Positions 35,646 to 47,157 of a stretch of DNA of 64,000 bases are shown here, one piece after another. The stretch covers positions 40,551,912 through 40,615,911 of the forward strand of contig OX579636.1 of assembly GCA_951230915.1 (NCBI GenBank). Reading direction: 5' to 3'. Source of the stretch: Antitrichia curtipendula (Eukaryota > Streptophyta > Bryopsida > Hypnales > Leucodontaceae). Under the pieces are notes generated by a model, which had not been told where the DNA came from, did no database searches, and saw only the letters and a list, made by a program, of their open reading frames with translations. Within the stretch, counting starts at the first letter, position 1. Each line of letters begins with the position of its first letter. Both the position numbers and the translations under genes were made by a program.

Positions 35646-36538
35646 TTATTTCTTTGTTGTCGTTGCTACAACAACGGGCGGTGCTCCTTTTGGTGCAGCT
35701 TGTTCTTTTTGAGCCCAAGTTGCCATAAACTCCAAAGCATCTTATTTAATAAATAAATCAAATATTATAATAGTGACCAAATCATCACATAATTTATTAT
35801 TTAGGTGAGCCTTTTTCATACAACAATACGTAAAAAAACATTATCGAAGATGAAAATATAGGAATATAGACTGAGAATGTGAACTAAGATTTTGGATTGC
35901 ATGTTTACAAGTAATGGAGCTCTAGTTCATCTTGTTAAAGAATTAACTAAATTAAATCCACTAAAATGTGTTCATGCATTGAGAGATGTTTTTAATTTGG
36001 GATCTAAACTTGAAATTTTTGTAAAAAAATACAACCAACATTCATCTTGTTCCTCTCGTGTGAATTAAGGTAAGTGAGCCCATTGTAGACAAAATGGGAG
36101 CAAATCCATTGTAGACAAAATGATATTAGTGGACATTTCAGAACTTGAATGTACACCGCCATTATAATTTTGTCCACAATGGGCTCATTTACCATATAAT
36201 AGACTTCCATCAAAGCTATATACAACATAAGAGTGTTGACCCAATAGTTTTAGATATAGAAAGAATGTTTTTTTTGACCTAATATTACAACAACGTAGAA
36301 ATGCACAAAAGAGTCATTTGCAATGATTTATCTATAATACATATAGTATTTTAAAAATATATATTAAATTCATAATAGAAAACTATTTTAGCGTACTTTC
36401 CGGTTGTGTGCAAAGGAGGTCGGTCATGAACCGTGAGAGCAAGTCGTGGACATCCGGACGAGCACCATAGGCCTCCATTGCTGCCCTCCTCGGATTTACA
36501 TCAGGACCCATGGGCTCATCTTCCTCTCCCTCCGCCAT
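35646..36538 (-). CDS. Small RIIa/DPY-30-type dimerization-docking protein (78 aa)
   Basis: Two minus-strand exons, 36538-36397 and 35740-35646, are joined by GGAAA|gtacgc and aataag|ATGCT across a 656-bp intron. The phase is kept (GAA A|AT GCT), giving 78 residues. Residues 30-60 read DVHDLLSRFMTDLLCTQPEN, then ALEFMATWAQK. This is the two-helix pattern of the RIIa/DPY-30 docking fold: LLxxFxxxLLxxQPxx, then xLEFxxxxxx. Short proteins of this fold (RIIAD1, ropporin-like and radial-spoke components) serve as docking dimers in cilia. The N-terminus is acidic (MAEGEEDEP); the tail is Pro/Val/Thr-rich and ends in KK. Exon 1 is a GC-rich island in very AT-rich DNA. Each exon alone is short and easy to miss. 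The fold call rests on pattern only; AKAP-like partners are unknown. Confidence 0.72.
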
Positions 36539-37269
36539 GACGTTACAATTTTCTTTTCACAATGTGCCCGTGAATGCTCAAAGATATCTACAAAATTTAG
36601 GCTTTCAGAAACATGTTACTTCTTAGTTAAATGAAAACATCCAACATTCTCATTTTATGGATTTTAAACTACTTGAATTCATTGGAAAACTATATTGTCT
36701 TTGAATAAAACAAGTTAAAGTTATTTTAACTTTATTTATGACATGAAAAATTCTAGCATGGCATTTGCAATTAACTTGTCAGGAGATATTTTAAATTAGG
36801 TTTCGTAAAGTGATACATATCTATCATATTAAGTATGCAATTTCACAACCTTTGTCACGACTCCTATCACACAATATGTCATGTTTTCATCCCCAAAAAA
36901 TATCATCCAATTATTTCACCCAACATTCACAATGTAAATCTAGAGTGCGACAAGCATTTTTGGTATTCATCATACACACATTTCTCCTATTTCTTGCAAA
37001 CAAACATATGCAACAATGATATTGCAAACTTTTGCAACAACTGCATGACCAATACATGTGCAAAAATAATACATACATGTATATATGTGTATGAATGACT
37101 TCATTCCATTGTTTCCGAGGGATTAGTATCAAGAGTACATTTTTTTAATTAGTTAGGGTTCGCAAGATTGCAATTTTGTGGATATTATATCCTGCAAACT
37201 ATATTCATTTCATGTTCTAGAATTCATCTAAGCCATGTCAATTCATAGCGGCTCACAATGCCTTTCATC
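36539..37269. other. Upstream of the RIIa gene, no other gene seen
   Basis: It should hold the promoter of the minus-strand RIIa gene. Three overlapping ORFs near 36810-37132 are His/Tyr/Asn-rich shadows without domains. Confidence 0.35.
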
Positions 37270-37271
37270 TA

Positions 37272-37543
37272 AGGTGGGTACATCCAAAACCACCACTTTT
37301 TGCTACTAAGCTTAGTTACTATTATTAGGCTCGCCAAATTTTCATATGTTCTTGTTGGCAAGTGAAAGGAGGTTCCAACTCACCAGAGAACATGGCTTTT
37401 GGATACCGTATGCAAAAGTTATTAAGGAACAAAGTTTGGTTCTAAAATGATTCCTTCCACATAGGTACATAATTGGTTTTGGAGATGTACACAGAGCAAA
37501 GATGGCGGTTTAAGGTCACTGGCACATTTGGGTGTACCTACCT
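37272..37543. mobile_element. AGGTAGG-type MITE, 272 bp
   Basis: TA at 37270-37271 and 37544-37545. Ends are AGGTGGGTACATCCAAA and the complement of ATTTGGGTGTACCTACCT. The interior differs from the other members, so this may be a separate subgroup with related ends. Confidence 0.8.
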
Positions 37544-37545
37544 TA

Positions 37546-38404
37546 GTGTACTTATAAGTGATTTTATGTACGTTCTAAGCACCATGAAATACATTAACCT
37601 TGAAATGTGGCAGTGGACAAGAAATATCTGATGAATGATTTTCAAGGAATACAGTAATGTAGAAATGAAGAATGCAACTATTCATCAAGAAATTTGATAA
37701 TTTTTTGTTGATTATTTGGTATTTTCAAGGGCTAATATGAAATATCTGTTGCATTGTAATATCTTGGTATCATATTGCATCTTCCATTACAATTCTAGGT
37801 ATATTCCATAAAAAAGTGTTTGCAAAATTTCACCTTCTATTTAAATAACAATAGACTTAAGAGTATTGTCATTAGAAGCACACAAAAAAAACTTGAATTG
37901 GATACCAAAGTAAATTTGCCCAAATGTCATCAATCAATGAAATGAATTTTATCAAGTCAAGTTTCTACTCCAATATGAAATTTGAATCTATTACTCCAAA
38001 TATTTTATTTTAATTTGCACTTTGAGCCTATTATAAGGTACAAGGGTGAAGTATTTAGGAATTTTAGGTCGTTCAATCTATAAAGGTTGACTGCATAGTC
38101 ATATGCTACATCTTTAGAGGGTTAGTGATTTTTAAGTAACATATTTATCTTTGTTACCTATGTCTATATAGTTGAATTTCAAAATCTTTAAGACTATACA
38201 TTCCATTTTGCTACATGTACATGGAAGTTTATTTTTTAAATTTATTTTCAAAGATGAAATAAGAAGCCTTGTATGTGTCATAAATTTTTAGATTTTTTAA
38301 TTTAGATTTGAAATTGTTGTATATTTTTGAGACAAAAGTGAAGGCCATTCATATCAAATACAAATTGCGATTTAAAAATTAAAAATTTCAACATAGGTGT
38401 ATAC
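37546..38404. other. Intergenic, no gene seen
   Basis: AT-rich with no ORF of note and no recognised repeat. Confidence 0.35.
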
Positions 38405-38408
38405 TATA

Positions 38409-39136
38409 GGGTGGTTACAAGAAAGACTGAATAATTTTGGTAGCATTTTGCATAATACTCATGATTTTTGGGGAGTACTTTAAAATTAGAAAAACAATCT
38501 TAAAAAAATATTAAAAACAATTTCAATGTATATACCTTTTAGAAGAAGGTACCCTAGGAATGAAAAGTGTAGAAATTTTTTCTAAGTAAGAGAACCAGTA
38601 AAAATACAAAATCTCAAGAAAATATGTACTTTTACATTTTAATTTGAAAAAATTTAGGAGTTTCTTTTTAAAGAAAATAAAAGTTGACCATTTGGAAGAT
38701 CTTTATGATGAAGAGATTTCATAAAAAATGATCTCAAAACCATCTTCAATGTTCAGAAGTGCAAGTGCAAGAGAGCCTTCTTAGCATGCATGTGGAGGTC
38801 ATAAAATAATGTTTCTAAAAATTTCCTTTGGTAGGCACATGCGTGCCTAATCTAACAATAGACCACAAAATTTCAGCTTTAAATTATTAATTTTGGATAC
38901 TCCCTAGTACTAAACCCCCCTAAATTGCAAAGTGTGACAAATTAGCTAAAATTGTCTTGAAAAATATGGAACGCATATTTTTTTTTGAAAAATAAGGAAT
39001 CTGATTACTATCAAGTTATCCATCTCTAATAAAAATTTCAAGTTAATCAGGCTCATGCTTCAAAAGTTATGGCTGATGACAACTTTGTCACTTCAATTGT
39101 GACTCAAAATATAACCGGTCTTTCTTGCAATCACCT
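38409..39136 (+). mobile_element. TATA-flanked element with GGGTG..GCAAGAAAGAC ends
   Basis: 728 bp between TATA at 38405-38408 and 39137-39140. The ends GGGTGGTTACAAGAAAGAC and the complement of GGTCTTTCTTGCAATCACCT pair over about 20 bp. The interior matches 51587-52322 but in the opposite orientation: left-end blocks here (ATACTCATGATTTTTGGGGA) match right-end blocks there. Confidence 0.85.
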
Positions 39137-39140
39137 TATA

Positions 39141-40850
39141 GTGTAGAATAGCATAAAATTTTCAAATTTTTATGCCATTGCATATTTACATATATGGTTA
39201 TATAATCTCCTTGTCAAACTACAAACAAGACTACAAAAAATTCTCAACGTGGGGATTTCTAGAAGTTTTATTCTTGAGTTGAAACTAGACTCTTAGAGCT
39301 TCATTTTATTGGTTGCATAGCAAACAAAAGTTGATCATTTTCAAGGTCAGAAATTCAAAATCAAATTTCTAGAACAAAAAATAAAAAATATTGAAATGCA
39401 AATATGCAATTTCATACATATATTTTATATTATTGAAACAACCTATTATAAAAAATAAATAAGACATGATAGAAGTTATTAAAATGAATATACTTTAAAT
39501 AAAGTTGTACACTACAAATCAAATGAAAAAAATGCATTTATGTGTCAAAGGACCTAAATTTGTCAAGAGATCCATTTAGGTCCATATGTTTTTATCAAAG
39601 GATCTAAATGGACCTCTTGTCTTTAAAACGTCGATATTTTATTTTACAATTCAACTTCATAAAAATTGAAGAACCTATATCCGATAGCATATCTAAAAAT
39701 TATTTTACATTTCAACAACATTTACAAGTTAAATTATCAAGGTAATTACACTTTGAAGTTCTTATCATCAAATTTTCTAAAATTGCATCTTCACTTAGTG
39801 CATAAAACCTTACCGAATGATTGCACTCAAGTTAAAAATCCACTTTTGGTGGTCACTATTATCCTACATAAAGCTCAAAATGGGCATAAACTAAGTCATT
39901 TTTGCAAAAAAGTGTCACATGTCATCTTGTAAATGGTGTGAGGTGACATGGACCCCTTAGAATCTAACATGAAAATTTAGTGCCCAATGAGACCTTCATG
40001 TATGGTATTGTCCCAATATATAAGTTAATTCAATATTGTAAGAATTTGAATAGTTCAGAATCCCTTCACACTAATTGATTCAAATAGAGGTGAATGTCGT
40101 GTAATAAAAATAAAAATTTGGATGCAATTTTGAAAATGGATGCCAATTATGTTTGAGTAGATGGAAGTAGGTGAAAATTAGATGAAAATCACACTATTGG
40201 GGATAGGATGAAAATAGTGTAGACCATATTAGATATTGATTTTATCTATAATAATATTTTTAACTGAAAATTTTAGTGCACTTCACAACATTATTATATA
40301 CTTTTAAAAGCAATATAGAGTTATTATAAGTTATAGTATAACGATGCAATGTTTTAGAATGTCTAATCATTCGAGTAACATATATAATTATTTGACATTC
40401 AATTCCATACTCATGTTCATTGAACTTCCTAATTAGTAAACATCATTGGATGAGACATTCTTGGTGAGAACAATTAGTACAAACTATGTTAACTTAGTAT
40501 TCTTCCTATGCAATATAAGCCATTTTTTCTCAGTATTTACGACACCGTTGACTTCAACGTCTATTTTTTTTTTGTGTAGACTGGCTGGAGTCTATCCTGA
40601 TGCAGGTAAACTGAAGGAGTTGTCTGTTTTGATGAAGAACATGCATTGCATCTCAGTTAATTCCCGAAGCAAAATGACGAATTTGAAGCTTGAATTCATG
40701 ATTTATACATTTCTTTGATATTTTGTATAATTAGAGATTTTTGAAGGAAGAACATCCAATTGCATTTCAGAGTGGTCATTTCTGTATAATTTTTTCCGGA
40801 CTCTAACGATCTCAGGACCAGTAAATTGCTCCAGGTGTCCTAAATACTGG
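39141..40850. other. Intergenic, AT-rich; possible exon remnant
   Basis: At 40579-40680, after a pyrimidine tract and TGTAG, there is an exon-like stretch (LAGVYPDAGKLKELSVLMKN). I could not connect it to any gene or family. The rest is AT-rich with no support for genes. Confidence 0.3.
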
Positions 40851-40857
40851 AAAGAGC

Positions 40858-41634
40858 GGTTGTGTGCGCGCATTCTGTTTTGTTTGGAGCCGTTGGGGTA
40901 TTGCATTTGCAGGAAAGTTGAACGTGATTATGTGAAGATTGAGGTTTTATCCTAGACTTGCAAATTTAATAGTTCCTGTTGTGCGTTGAGGTCAGCATCC
41001 TTTCAGTTCAAGGTCCAATTCAATTTGCAACCTGCTTCAAGTAAGTTTACAACTCTATTCATTGACTAATCATGCTAGCTGAAAATTCAAGTTGACAGGC
41101 TGTTGCGTGAACGTGAACGATGTCAGGAAGAGAATACTAGTTGTGTCAATTTCAGCATTTCAGCATATGTTGTAATTTCTTGGAATGTGATTTTTGGGAG
41201 ATCAGTACAGTGCGGTGGAGAGGGCTTTTGGGTACGAAAATCAAATTGGTTGAGACAAACTTGGTGCTTGTGAAATTTTCGATACTAGGAAAGAATTTCT
41301 TGTTCAAGCATTTAAAGTGGGAGGTTTTCGATCACTGTAATAGACAGCATACAAGTCCAATTCAAAGCTCAATGACTATGAACATTTAGAGAAGTCACCG
41401 ACGCTAACACAGCTTGTTAATTGTAAGCCAACACAGTGTATGAACAGATGCGATGCTCATACAGGAAGCATGATTCATTCAATATTGGTGTTTTCTATAC
41501 CCTGTACTGCACAGTGCACATCTAGAGAGTCATGTTCACTAATTTAGTCAAGAAGTTAAACTATGCTTTGCAACTTCTCCAGATGTTTGAAACTCATGTC
41601 TCCAATTCTTGTTCTTGCAGGATATAAGTGAGGC
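40858..41634 (+). promoter_or_regulatory. Leader and upstream region of the BTB gene
   Basis: The acceptor tcttgcag|GATATAAG at 41619-41620 lies 15 bp before the ATG, so at least one upstream non-coding exon is likely. The block GCGCATTCTGTTTTGTTTGG, then AGCCGTTG, at 40871-40898 recurs three times in related form at 63600-64000. Confidence 0.45.
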
Positions 41635-42369
41635 ATGGCTTACGCAAACATTGACATCCAAAAGTTCTTGACAGACAAGGCCGACGCATCGATAGAAGCA
41701 GTTGAGAAGAAATGCTCTGATGCTCTGTACTTGAACATGCTCGTAGAAGGTCTGCATGCAGACATCACCTTCGAAGCAAAAGGGGGCACAGTGAAAGCAC
41801 ACCGGAGTGTGTTGGCCACGGCCTCGGTCGTGTTTCGAAAAATGTTCCACCAGCAGCTAGAGCCGCCCCCCTCCATTGTGAGCTTGCCTCAGTTGCCTGA
41901 CATAGGTATTGAGGGTTTGCAACTGTTTTTGGTTTTACTTTACATCACGAATGAGAAAACAAGAGCCATGCGGCTAGAGTTCAACGCTGCTGTGGACAAG
42001 CACTTCACTGCCTTGTTTGATGCTGCTCACAAGTTCCAGGTGGAGAGTAGACTGAATGCGGTTCTAGAAGCTGGTCTACTGAGGCATTTGAACCCCGCGA
42101 ACTGTTGGAATTTCTACCACAAATGCAAGGGTTTAGCGGAAGTATCTGAATGTGATTTCTCTGAAGCTTGCCTGTCTTATGTTGTGAAGAACTGCGAGAA
42201 GGTTGTGAAATCAACAACTACTGTAATGGAGATGCGACGCGATCCCGAAGTGGTGCAGCGTTGCATAAGTGAGGCGATGTCCAGCGGTTCACGTCGTGAA
42301 AGTCGCCGGCAGAAAACAACACCAAAGCGCTATAAGCAGAATGTACAGCCTCACGACCACTCAATTTGA
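41635..42369 (+). CDS. BTB/POZ domain protein (244 aa)
   Basis: A single coding exon. The BTB fold spans about residues 30-135: GLHADITFEAKGGTVKAHRS, VLATASVVFRKMF, then a hydrophobic strand LQLFLVLLYI. Known BTB proteins dimerise and usually act as CUL3 ubiquitin-ligase adaptors. Residues 125-215 form a helical BACK-like tail (HFTALFDAAHKFQVESRLNA, then VLEAGLLRHLNPANCWNFYH). The C-terminus is basic (RRESRRQKTTPKRYKQ) and may be a nuclear signal. The segment around LPDIGIEGLQL is shorter than in typical MATH-BTB or NPR proteins. A decayed relative lies directly downstream and a second pseudocopy lies at 56.3 kb, so this is an expanding family. Confidence 0.85.
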   Translation: MAYANIDIQKFLTDKADASIEAVEKKCSDALYLNMLVEGLHADITFEAKGGTVKAHRSVLATASVVFRKMFHQQLEPPPSIVSLPQLPDIGIEGLQLFLVLLYITNEKTRAMRLEFNAAVDKHFTALFDAAHKFQVESRLNAVLEAGLLRHLNPANCWNFYHKCKGLAEVSECDFSEACLSYVVKNCEKVVKSTTTVMEMRRDPEVVQRCISEAMSSGSRRESRRQKTTPKRYKQNVQPHDHSI

Positions 42370-42839
42370 GCTGGTATTTGAAACATGGTTCCATTTGAGG
42401 ATAGCTGCCCCCAATTTCTGCAATTAGTAAATGATTAAACACTTAAGGGAAAAGAAAAGGAATTCATATTTACAAGATACAAGTCTGCCAGTGGTGTTTT
42501 CTTTGTTGTTTTTGATGTTATACATGTGAGCCGTTGTCAACTATTCTTGGTAACTATCTTTGCATGTTTGATTAGGTATTTTTCAAAACTTGCATCTTTT
42601 CTGAAAAACGTTTCTCAAGCATGTTTCAAAACATTGCACGTGCCTTTAAAAGTTTGCTAAACCCTCCAAATTCTAGTAGTGGGAAAGATATCTGAGTACA
42701 ATTGCACATTTGAATTGATCAAATTTTGTAGCACTGTGTTTGAATGTCTTATGCAATTGATCTCTCAAGGTTGGAGGTTGTAACCGCATTCCAATTCAAC
42801 CCCATTCCAACTCAGTGATGAGTGGCCAGTGACATTGAG

Positions 42840-43240
42840 TACGTCTTGTAGTTGCAGGATATTTGTGAGGATTGCAAGCTACGACTGTGAGCGTTCGCAA
42901 ACTTTACCATTTCCAAGTTTCTAAAAACGGCCAAGATGGATCCCTTTGCTATACTGTACATCACAAATTAGAGAAACCAGCAGTGCCCACGTTTCCCGCA
43001 GCTGAGGACAAGCACTTGAAGGTCTTGTCAGGAGCGTCTCAAAAGTTTCTTAGTGTTGGTCTTCTCAGTCACTTGAACATCATTTCCTTGAGGCGTGACT
43101 GCTTGGCATTCTTTGTAAACAACATTCAGAAGCTTACGGAATCTGAATCTACAGTTCTGGAGATGGAGCGCAATCCCAAACAGTGCAGCGTTGCATCACT
43201 GAGGGTATGCCCAAGAGCTTAATTAAGCCAGAAAACTGAC
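42840..43240 (+). pseudogene. Decayed partial BTB gene copy
   Basis: GTTGCAG|GATATTTGTGAGG at about 42855 mirrors the intron-exon border of the intact gene. The frame that follows keeps only the tail: AAEDKHLKVLSGASQKF, GLLSHLN, and STVLEMERNPKQCS against STTTVMEMRRDPEVVQ in the intact gene. The BTB core is missing. It is a tandem relic 0.5 kb behind the functional copy. Confidence 0.75.
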
Positions 43241-43835
43241 CCAAGGCGCAAGAAGTAGGCCCAAGATTTCTTAACATATTCCCGTAGTAGATGATATGTG
43301 AAGTGCACGAAAACACGGCCACTTCAGCTTACAACTTGCCACATTGAAGCTGGGTGTGTGTCATGGTTCTTGTCGTGTCCAAGCAGCAGACCAGGATGGA
43401 CGCTATGCTCTCACTGTCGAATGCAGAAAACTCAGCAAGTAGAATTCTAATTTTGAACCTTCACAACTACTGATTGCATGATTGGGCTTCATCAATTGTA
43501 TCACGGCGAATTTCGTAATTAGAATCGCTTGTCTCTTGAACAAACTCTTCGAAAGTTCATTTATAATTGTGGAAGAACCACCCAGGAACCCTGACGGAGG
43601 AGAATCAAGCTGAAGCTGTGAATTAGTGACGATGTTTGCACGTGGTTGTTAGCCCACGTCTTGGGAATGAATTTGGGTACACCTTCGGACTATTTTCTCC
43701 ACTGTTAACACAAGTTGACCAACGTGAAAAAATGTGTGTATTGTTTCATTTTTCATCTGTAATCTGATTGGTGATCACAAGGACCAAATGATGCGTGGTC
43801 CAATCCACAACTTTTCTTCATGGCAACAGCTGTTC

Positions 43836-44126
43836 AAGCAACTCTTTTAAGTGCTGATTGCATTTTTAGGGAAGCTAAACTCCTTGAAACAATTTTCAGT
43901 AAATTTTACTAGGAAGAAAAATGACATTGACATCTAATCCAAGTCGTTTCATATTTTTTGGACCTTCGTGGAATTAGTTACAAATTTTTGAAGTTGAAAC
44001 GCAGTAGTTTCTAAAAGCGAACCCCTCCTGAAATGTACAACGTTGGTACATTGAAGAAAGTAAAATGTACCTCAATGTTAGAGGACGCTTTCAATAGAGA
44101 CAGGTCTCTTTTACAGACCCCTACCT
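43836..44126. mobile_element. AGGTAGG-type MITE, left end lost
   Basis: The right end CCCCTACCT is followed by TA (44127-44128). The interior aligns with 12588-12897 and with the reversed 21094-21388 (AAACAATTTTCAGTAAATTT, TTGAAGAAAGTAAAATGTAC). The outer 15 bp of the left terminus seem deleted. Confidence 0.75.
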
Positions 44127-44797
44127 TACTTCCTTGAACCAACGTCTATGATCAGAAGGCCATTGCTCCAAAGTCTAGGCATTCTTTTCCATGTCCAACT
44201 GCTCTCTAACTGTTTCCTTACTAAGGTAAAGGAAACCTTGTCAATACAGTTTCAACAGACAGTATTGTCGATGCTCATCTCGTGGTTTTACACATTTTCG
44301 TGCCTGACATTTGGGAAAATCTGTTGTGAATGATCTCGTATCATGCATTGTTTAACACAATGTCAATCTCAAATGTAACATGGGGTACTTGAAATGTTGT
44401 TGTAGAGGAATGGCCAGGGATTAGGATTTAGGGTGCAAGGGTAAGATGCACAACAATTGAGGCTTTTATTATGGTTCTTTTCACTGGTAATCATCACTGC
44501 CACTGAGAAATTGCAACTCCGGCAACAACATTGCCAGGCCACAGACTAAGAGCGAAAATATACTTCCATTCATGTGGATACAAAACATAACACTTGATAT
44601 TTCCTAAAAGTGCTTGAAGAGCGTGCTATAGTCTGTATACAATTTATATGCTACCATTAAATCGCTGCGACAGCGAAATTACGCTACATGTGCAGAAGTG
44701 TGTCCAACTCTTCTCCAGCTCAAACGAAGGCATCCTGCGCTTCCCCTCCATCAGGTGGCAGAGTCATGAGGCCTGAGTACTGATATTGATGCATGCT

Positions 44798-46717
44798 CTA
44801 CTCCATCTCCACCTCAAAGTTTGGAACTCCTTGGTTGATGACTTGCAGCTGCTGGGGTTGCAGGCAAAACTGACATGTCCACAGAGGGTTTTGAATCCTG
44901 GATTCTTGGAGTTGTTGCTGTTGAATGCGTGGCTGATGCTGCGACTGCAAAATTTGGGCACCGAGCTCTTCAATTTGCCGTTGCTGAAGAGATAACTGCT
45001 GTTGCTGATCAGAAAATTGCTGTTGCTGAAGAGAACTTTGTTGTTGCAGAAGATAAATGTGTTGTTGCTGACTGCGCACAAGTGTTTGAAGTAACTCCAA
45101 TTCGTCACTATCGTTCAGACTCGTTCCACTCTCGATGTTGGGTGGCGGCTGTGATAGTGGTAGAGCAAATCCTTCTCCAAAACCAAGGTTGTGGCCATTT
45201 GGAAGCGCAAGACCCTGAACATCATCCGTGAAAAGGTGTTAGAAACTTAAACCCAGTAAGGGCAGTGCATTTTTGATAAGGCAGAAACCCACTAAAGTCT
45301 AAACTTCCTTTCCCGTGGCCTTAGAAACCATCCAGTCATAAAGCCAACAAATGGCCATATGAAATACTTCTTGGTTCTATCACATCCAAAGATGCTTGTT
45401 GAAGATACACTGGAAACGCAGCATCTCAAGGTTCAAATGTGACTGGGACCCTAGTTACTACTTGAAAAACACCAATAATTCATTGCTTATTCATGTGGTA
45501 TACACGTCGTACATATTCGAAAGCTTCAATGCATTAGAATCCTCTCAAGGGAACAAGACCTAAAAACAGATTCCATTCTTCTAGAAAAAAACACTCAAAA
45601 GCAGATGGAATTAGTTCCTTACCTCATGCATTTCACCGAAAGAATGGGATGCGCAATCCAATCCATGATTGTCAAGCATGGCCATAGCCATTGCCGAATT
45701 CTCCGCTTCACTCACAAGGGCTGGCTGTTGAGTTTCAGCTGAGTTCCACAAGCTCGCTCCACAAGGATCCAAATTTATCTCATCATGTCCTGGTGTCACA
45801 TGATCTTCACATCCCTCAAACAATTCCTGCAGCAACAGGGCGTCCTCCGCCCCCTTTTTGAAATCTTCATAAACCTTCTTTGCTTGACCTATGACCCACG
45901 CCGTGAGCTCCAGGCCAGTGAGGCTTCGCTCTTCGTCACTCTTGGGGGGGACCTGAAACCAGCCATCCAACAGACCTGCATCTCGGTTGTAGTAGAAGGC
46001 AGCAATGAGAAACTTGTTGTGTGCCTCTTGCGGGGTGGCGAACTGCCCAAGATCGAGCCTTGGCACTTTTTGGCCGTTCCACATGGGAGGCGTCAATCGT
46101 GCTTCATACACCTCCCTGGTGGCACCTTGCTTGTCCACCAGTTTCCTGGGGTGCACTCCTTTAGGAGCTACCTCTCTGAACTTTATCCACACATAGGCGC
46201 CTAGGAACAGGACTATTGCGACGTAAACATCTCGAAAATCTAAAGAACTGCGTGAGTAGGCTTTAGAGCCACCCCTGTCGACATTCCCGGTGAGGTAGTG
46301 GTCTACCAAAGACAGCAGAACCATTGTTGGCAGAAGAACGGCGTAAGAACGGCGTACTGAGGGCTGTGAGGGGTCTTCATGAAAATACTTGTTAAAGCCA
46401 AACCAACATAATTGCCCCAAGGAGTTCAGAAGTGTTTCACGCCCGCTTTCCAACCAATCATTTAGTGATGCTTGGACTGCGTTCAGCCATCCCAGGAGGG
46501 AATCCGAAGTTGACAAGCAACATTTGTCTAAGTAGAAGTGATCAAAGAGATCCACCACCCAACAAACCTTTGCACTGCCTACGATTGCCCTCGAATGTAA
46601 CTGCAAACCAGACCATGACAGTAACTCAACCAGGTCTTCAGCACTAGCCAAGTCTCGATGATCATGCAGTGCAGACAATTCAGAAATGAACCACTCAGGC
46701 ATCCTATACCTTTCCAT
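44798..46717 (-). CDS. Possible membrane-anchored protein with AP2-like segment and Gln-rich tail (503 aa)
   Basis: Minus-strand exons 46717-45623 and 45214-44798 join in phase 0 (CATGAG|gtaagg, ttcag|GGTCTT). Two hydrophobic stretches lie at 125-142 and 163-180 (DVYVAIVLFLGAYVWIKF). Residues 202-244 (VYEARLTPP, then RLDLGQFATPQEAHNKFLIA, then AFYYN) follow the second half of an AP2 DNA-binding domain: strand, LGxFxTxxEA, then an amphipathic helix ending in AAF. The WLG position is replaced by DLG and the first strand is not recognisable. After an acidic middle, exon 2 encodes a Gln-rich coiled coil (SLQQQQFSDQQQQLSLQQRQ). One reading is a membrane-tethered regulator; another is a domain that only resembles AP2. 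I do not recognise the family as a whole. The acceptor for exon 2 is the best in-phase AG but was not confirmed. Confidence 0.6.
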
Positions 46718-47157
46718 GGCCTCAAGTGCATAACATCCCGCACGATACCCAAACCCACGGCCAGAACCTCGGATTGCCTACCGACAGTGCTCGTGAAATG
46801 CAGACTCGTACCCCACGACTGACATTCAACAAAAAAAAAGGTGGGCGAAGCTCAAAACCAAAAGTGGAACATACAAGCGTTTGCAAAAAGCTCAAGAGGG
46901 AAAAAGCTCTAGCAGAAAAAATTAGACCACAAGCTTGCTCTTGTCCTCATTATGTAGTGTATCTGCGAAAGAGCTCGGGTGGCTTTGTACAGACAATTGG
47001 GGGGGGTAAAGGGGTGGGGGGACTGCAAGAATCCAAGCCACGAGGGGGAATCGAAGGGGGGGGACAAACTGAAGGGGGGAGGAAGACAGTGAAAGTATCA
47101 AACAGGTGGGGAGAAGACACGTGGCAGTCGGGGAGACTGGAAAACGAAATGAATTAA

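Noticed and set aside
44786..45231. Plus-strand ORFs over the Gln-rich exon
   Set aside because: They are the antisense of CAG/CAA repeats (Leu/Ala-rich readings). The minus-strand frame joins in phase to the upstream 365-codon exon.
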